Positions 23,588 to 24,282 of a stretch of DNA of 24,282 nt are shown one piece after another (position 1 is the first letter of the stretch; the number at the start of each line of letters is the position of its first letter). The notes beneath the pieces were generated by a model. The model was not told the origin of the DNA. It did no database searches and worked only from the letters and a program-made list of their open reading frames with translations. Source of the DNA: JAUWVG01 sp964633715 (GTDB lineage Bacteria; Acidobacteriota; Aminicenantia; Aminicenantales; Aminicenantaceae); assembly GCA_964633715.1 (NCBI GenBank), contig CAZWHQ010000054.1, positions 1-24,282 of the forward strand. The letters run 5' to 3'. The translations under genes and the position numbers were made by a program.

Positions 23588-24089
23588 TTTTACCTCCATT
23601 TTGATTGGTTTGTGGAAGCAGTAAGTTCAAAGACTGGCGGGCCCGCCTTAAATGTCCTTCAACTGCCCTTTCCGAGATAGACATCTCGGTTGATATATCC
23701 CTAACAGTCTTCCCTTCATAGTAAAAAGCCTCAAGAATATTAGCCTTTTTTTGTCCTAGAGAAGAGATGGCCATAAACGTTTCTAATGACTTGATCTGAT
23801 TTACTGCTGTTTTGTTTCCGGTGCCTGATTGAATATCTAAATCTACTACATTATTGTCCCATCTTTTTTTTCTGAGATAATCGATGAGGATATTTCGTGC
23901 CACACGATTTAACCAGGCTAGGGGGGAATCCGGTGTTTTCTTTCGTTTCCAGCTATTGAGAGCTCGCAGGTAGGATTCCTGTACAATGTCTTCAGTCAAT
24001 TCCTTATTTCCCCCTGTGCGTTTAGCTATATACCTGTAGAGAGGCTGGATTGTTTCACGGTAAATCTCTAACCACTGTTGTTCTGTCAC
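23580..24089 (-). CDS. ECF-family RNA polymerase sigma factor
   Basis: The 169-residue protein has sigma region 2 (about 10-78: LTEDIVQESYLRALNSW, NRVARNILIDYLRKKRW) and region 4 (about 108-158: ILEAFYYEGKTVRDISTEMS, ISERAVEGHLRRARQSL), without regions 1 or 3, which is the ECF layout. ECF factors direct RNA polymerase to envelope or stress genes and are held by a membrane anti-sigma factor. Here the coupled membrane protein follows with an 8-base overlap. The start codon is GTG with AAGGA about 10 bases upstream. A matching ECF-type promoter stands on the opposite strand at 24200-24225, so the divergent gene is a likely target. Confidence 0.93.
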   Translation of the reverse strand: MTEQQWLEIYRETIQPLYRYIAKRTGGNKELTEDIVQESYLRALNSWKRKKTPDSPLAWLNRVARNILIDYLRKKRWDNNVVDLDIQSGTGNKTAVNQIKSLETFMAISSLGQKKANILEAFYYEGKTVRDISTEMSISERAVEGHLRRARQSLNLLLPQTNQNGGKNE

Positions 24090-24199
24090 TGAATCAAATT
24101 CCTTGTATTTGACATTCTACTCTTTTGACGTTTAATTCAAGGGAAAACCCACAATATATTTGTCGAAAATATAATATTACAAAAATATTTTAAAATACA

Positions 24200-24225
24200 T
24201 GTAACAATTTTTATACTTCTGCGTA
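24200..24225 (+). promoter_or_regulatory. ECF-type promoter for the divergent gene
   Basis: TGTAAC (24200-24205), exactly 16 bases, then CGTA (24222-24225). This is the layout of promoters of ECF factors such as Bacillus SigW (TGAAAC-N16-CGTA). It faces away from the sigma gene, about 50 bases before the ATG at 24276. Confidence 0.65.
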
Positions 24226-24275
24226 TTACTTTATATATGTATCAATTATTGATAGAAATCGAAAGGGAGTGAGAA

Positions 24276-24282
24276 ATGAAAT
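24276..24282 (+). CDS. Start of a divergent gene, cut by the window end
   Basis: GAAAGGGAGTGAGAA precedes an ATG followed by AAAT at the window edge. The strong ribosome-binding site plus the ECF-type promoter upstream support a true gene start. The product cannot be told from two codons. Confidence 0.5.

Overview
The window reads as bacterial chromosome from a moderately AT-rich, Gram-negative-type genome. It carries secreted peptidases, a TonB-type C-terminal domain with a GGV-repeat linker, a BlaI repressor next to an M56/TonB gene, PadR plus long FtsX/MacB-type permeases, a zinc-ribbon Ser/Thr kinase remnant and a DUF5695 remnant. This mix is typical of Candidatus Aminicenantes and related Acidobacteriota. 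That assignment is inference from gene content; there is no rRNA or other marker in the window. I saw no tRNA, rRNA, CRISPR array, phage gene or transposase gene.

Layout. 39-938: secreted PD40 beta-propeller protein. 1054-3366 (-): DPP4-like S9 peptidase, preceded in the same direction by a frameshifted, internally deleted DUF5695 gene (3416-4738). 4942-6057 (+): a bacterial homologue of GTDC1/QTMAN, the tRNA-queuosine mannosyltransferase. 6071-7753 (-): Tat-exported D-aminoacylase. 7942-9117 (+): BlaI repressor with a palindromic operator filling its promoter spacer, followed by a gutted M56-peptidase/TonB gene. 9244-9478 (-): aspartyl-protease tail. 9493-10209 (+): shrunken tandem UspA protein. 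10307-12997 (+): large M14 carboxypeptidase. 12983-15504 (-): three-gene operon of LiaF-like membrane protein, LytS-type histidine kinase and LytTR response regulator. 15650-17316 (-): FtsX-type permease with a large internal deletion. 17609-19639 (+): M1-like lipoprotein peptidase. 19758-20162 (+): PadR regulator running into an antisense permease stub (20065-20349, -). 20722-21129 (+): NTF2-like protein. 21199-21615 (-): serine-hydrolase tail joined to a zinc-ribbon kinase remnant. 21820-22172 (+): HicA toxin with a HicB stump. 22276-22557 (-): methyltransferase 5' fragment. 22664-24089 (-): ECF sigma factor and a membrane-anchored coiled-coil partner. 24200-24282 (+): ECF-type promoter and the first codons of a divergent gene.

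Two themes run across the window. First, at least eight genes look like deletion scars: a real N-terminus and/or C-terminus is present, but the interior is missing and the join is usually out of frame. Regulators beside them (BlaI, PadR) remain and have dyad sequences upstream. Second, a dispersed short repeat (core GGGACATC flanked by AATTAG units) occurs at seven intergenic sites, often directly 3' of stop codons, resembling REP/BIME elements.

The regulatory signals are unusually legible. They are a BlaI double operator, a PadR-adjacent dyad, two matching sigma-54-type promoters with equally spaced TGAACA sites upstream of the two permease genes, and a TGTAAC-N16-CGTA ECF promoter opposite the ECF sigma gene. 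The most notable leads are the bacterial QTMAN homologue, the ECF/TolC-like-repeat unit, the twin sigma-54 architecture and the deletion graveyard with its repeat family.
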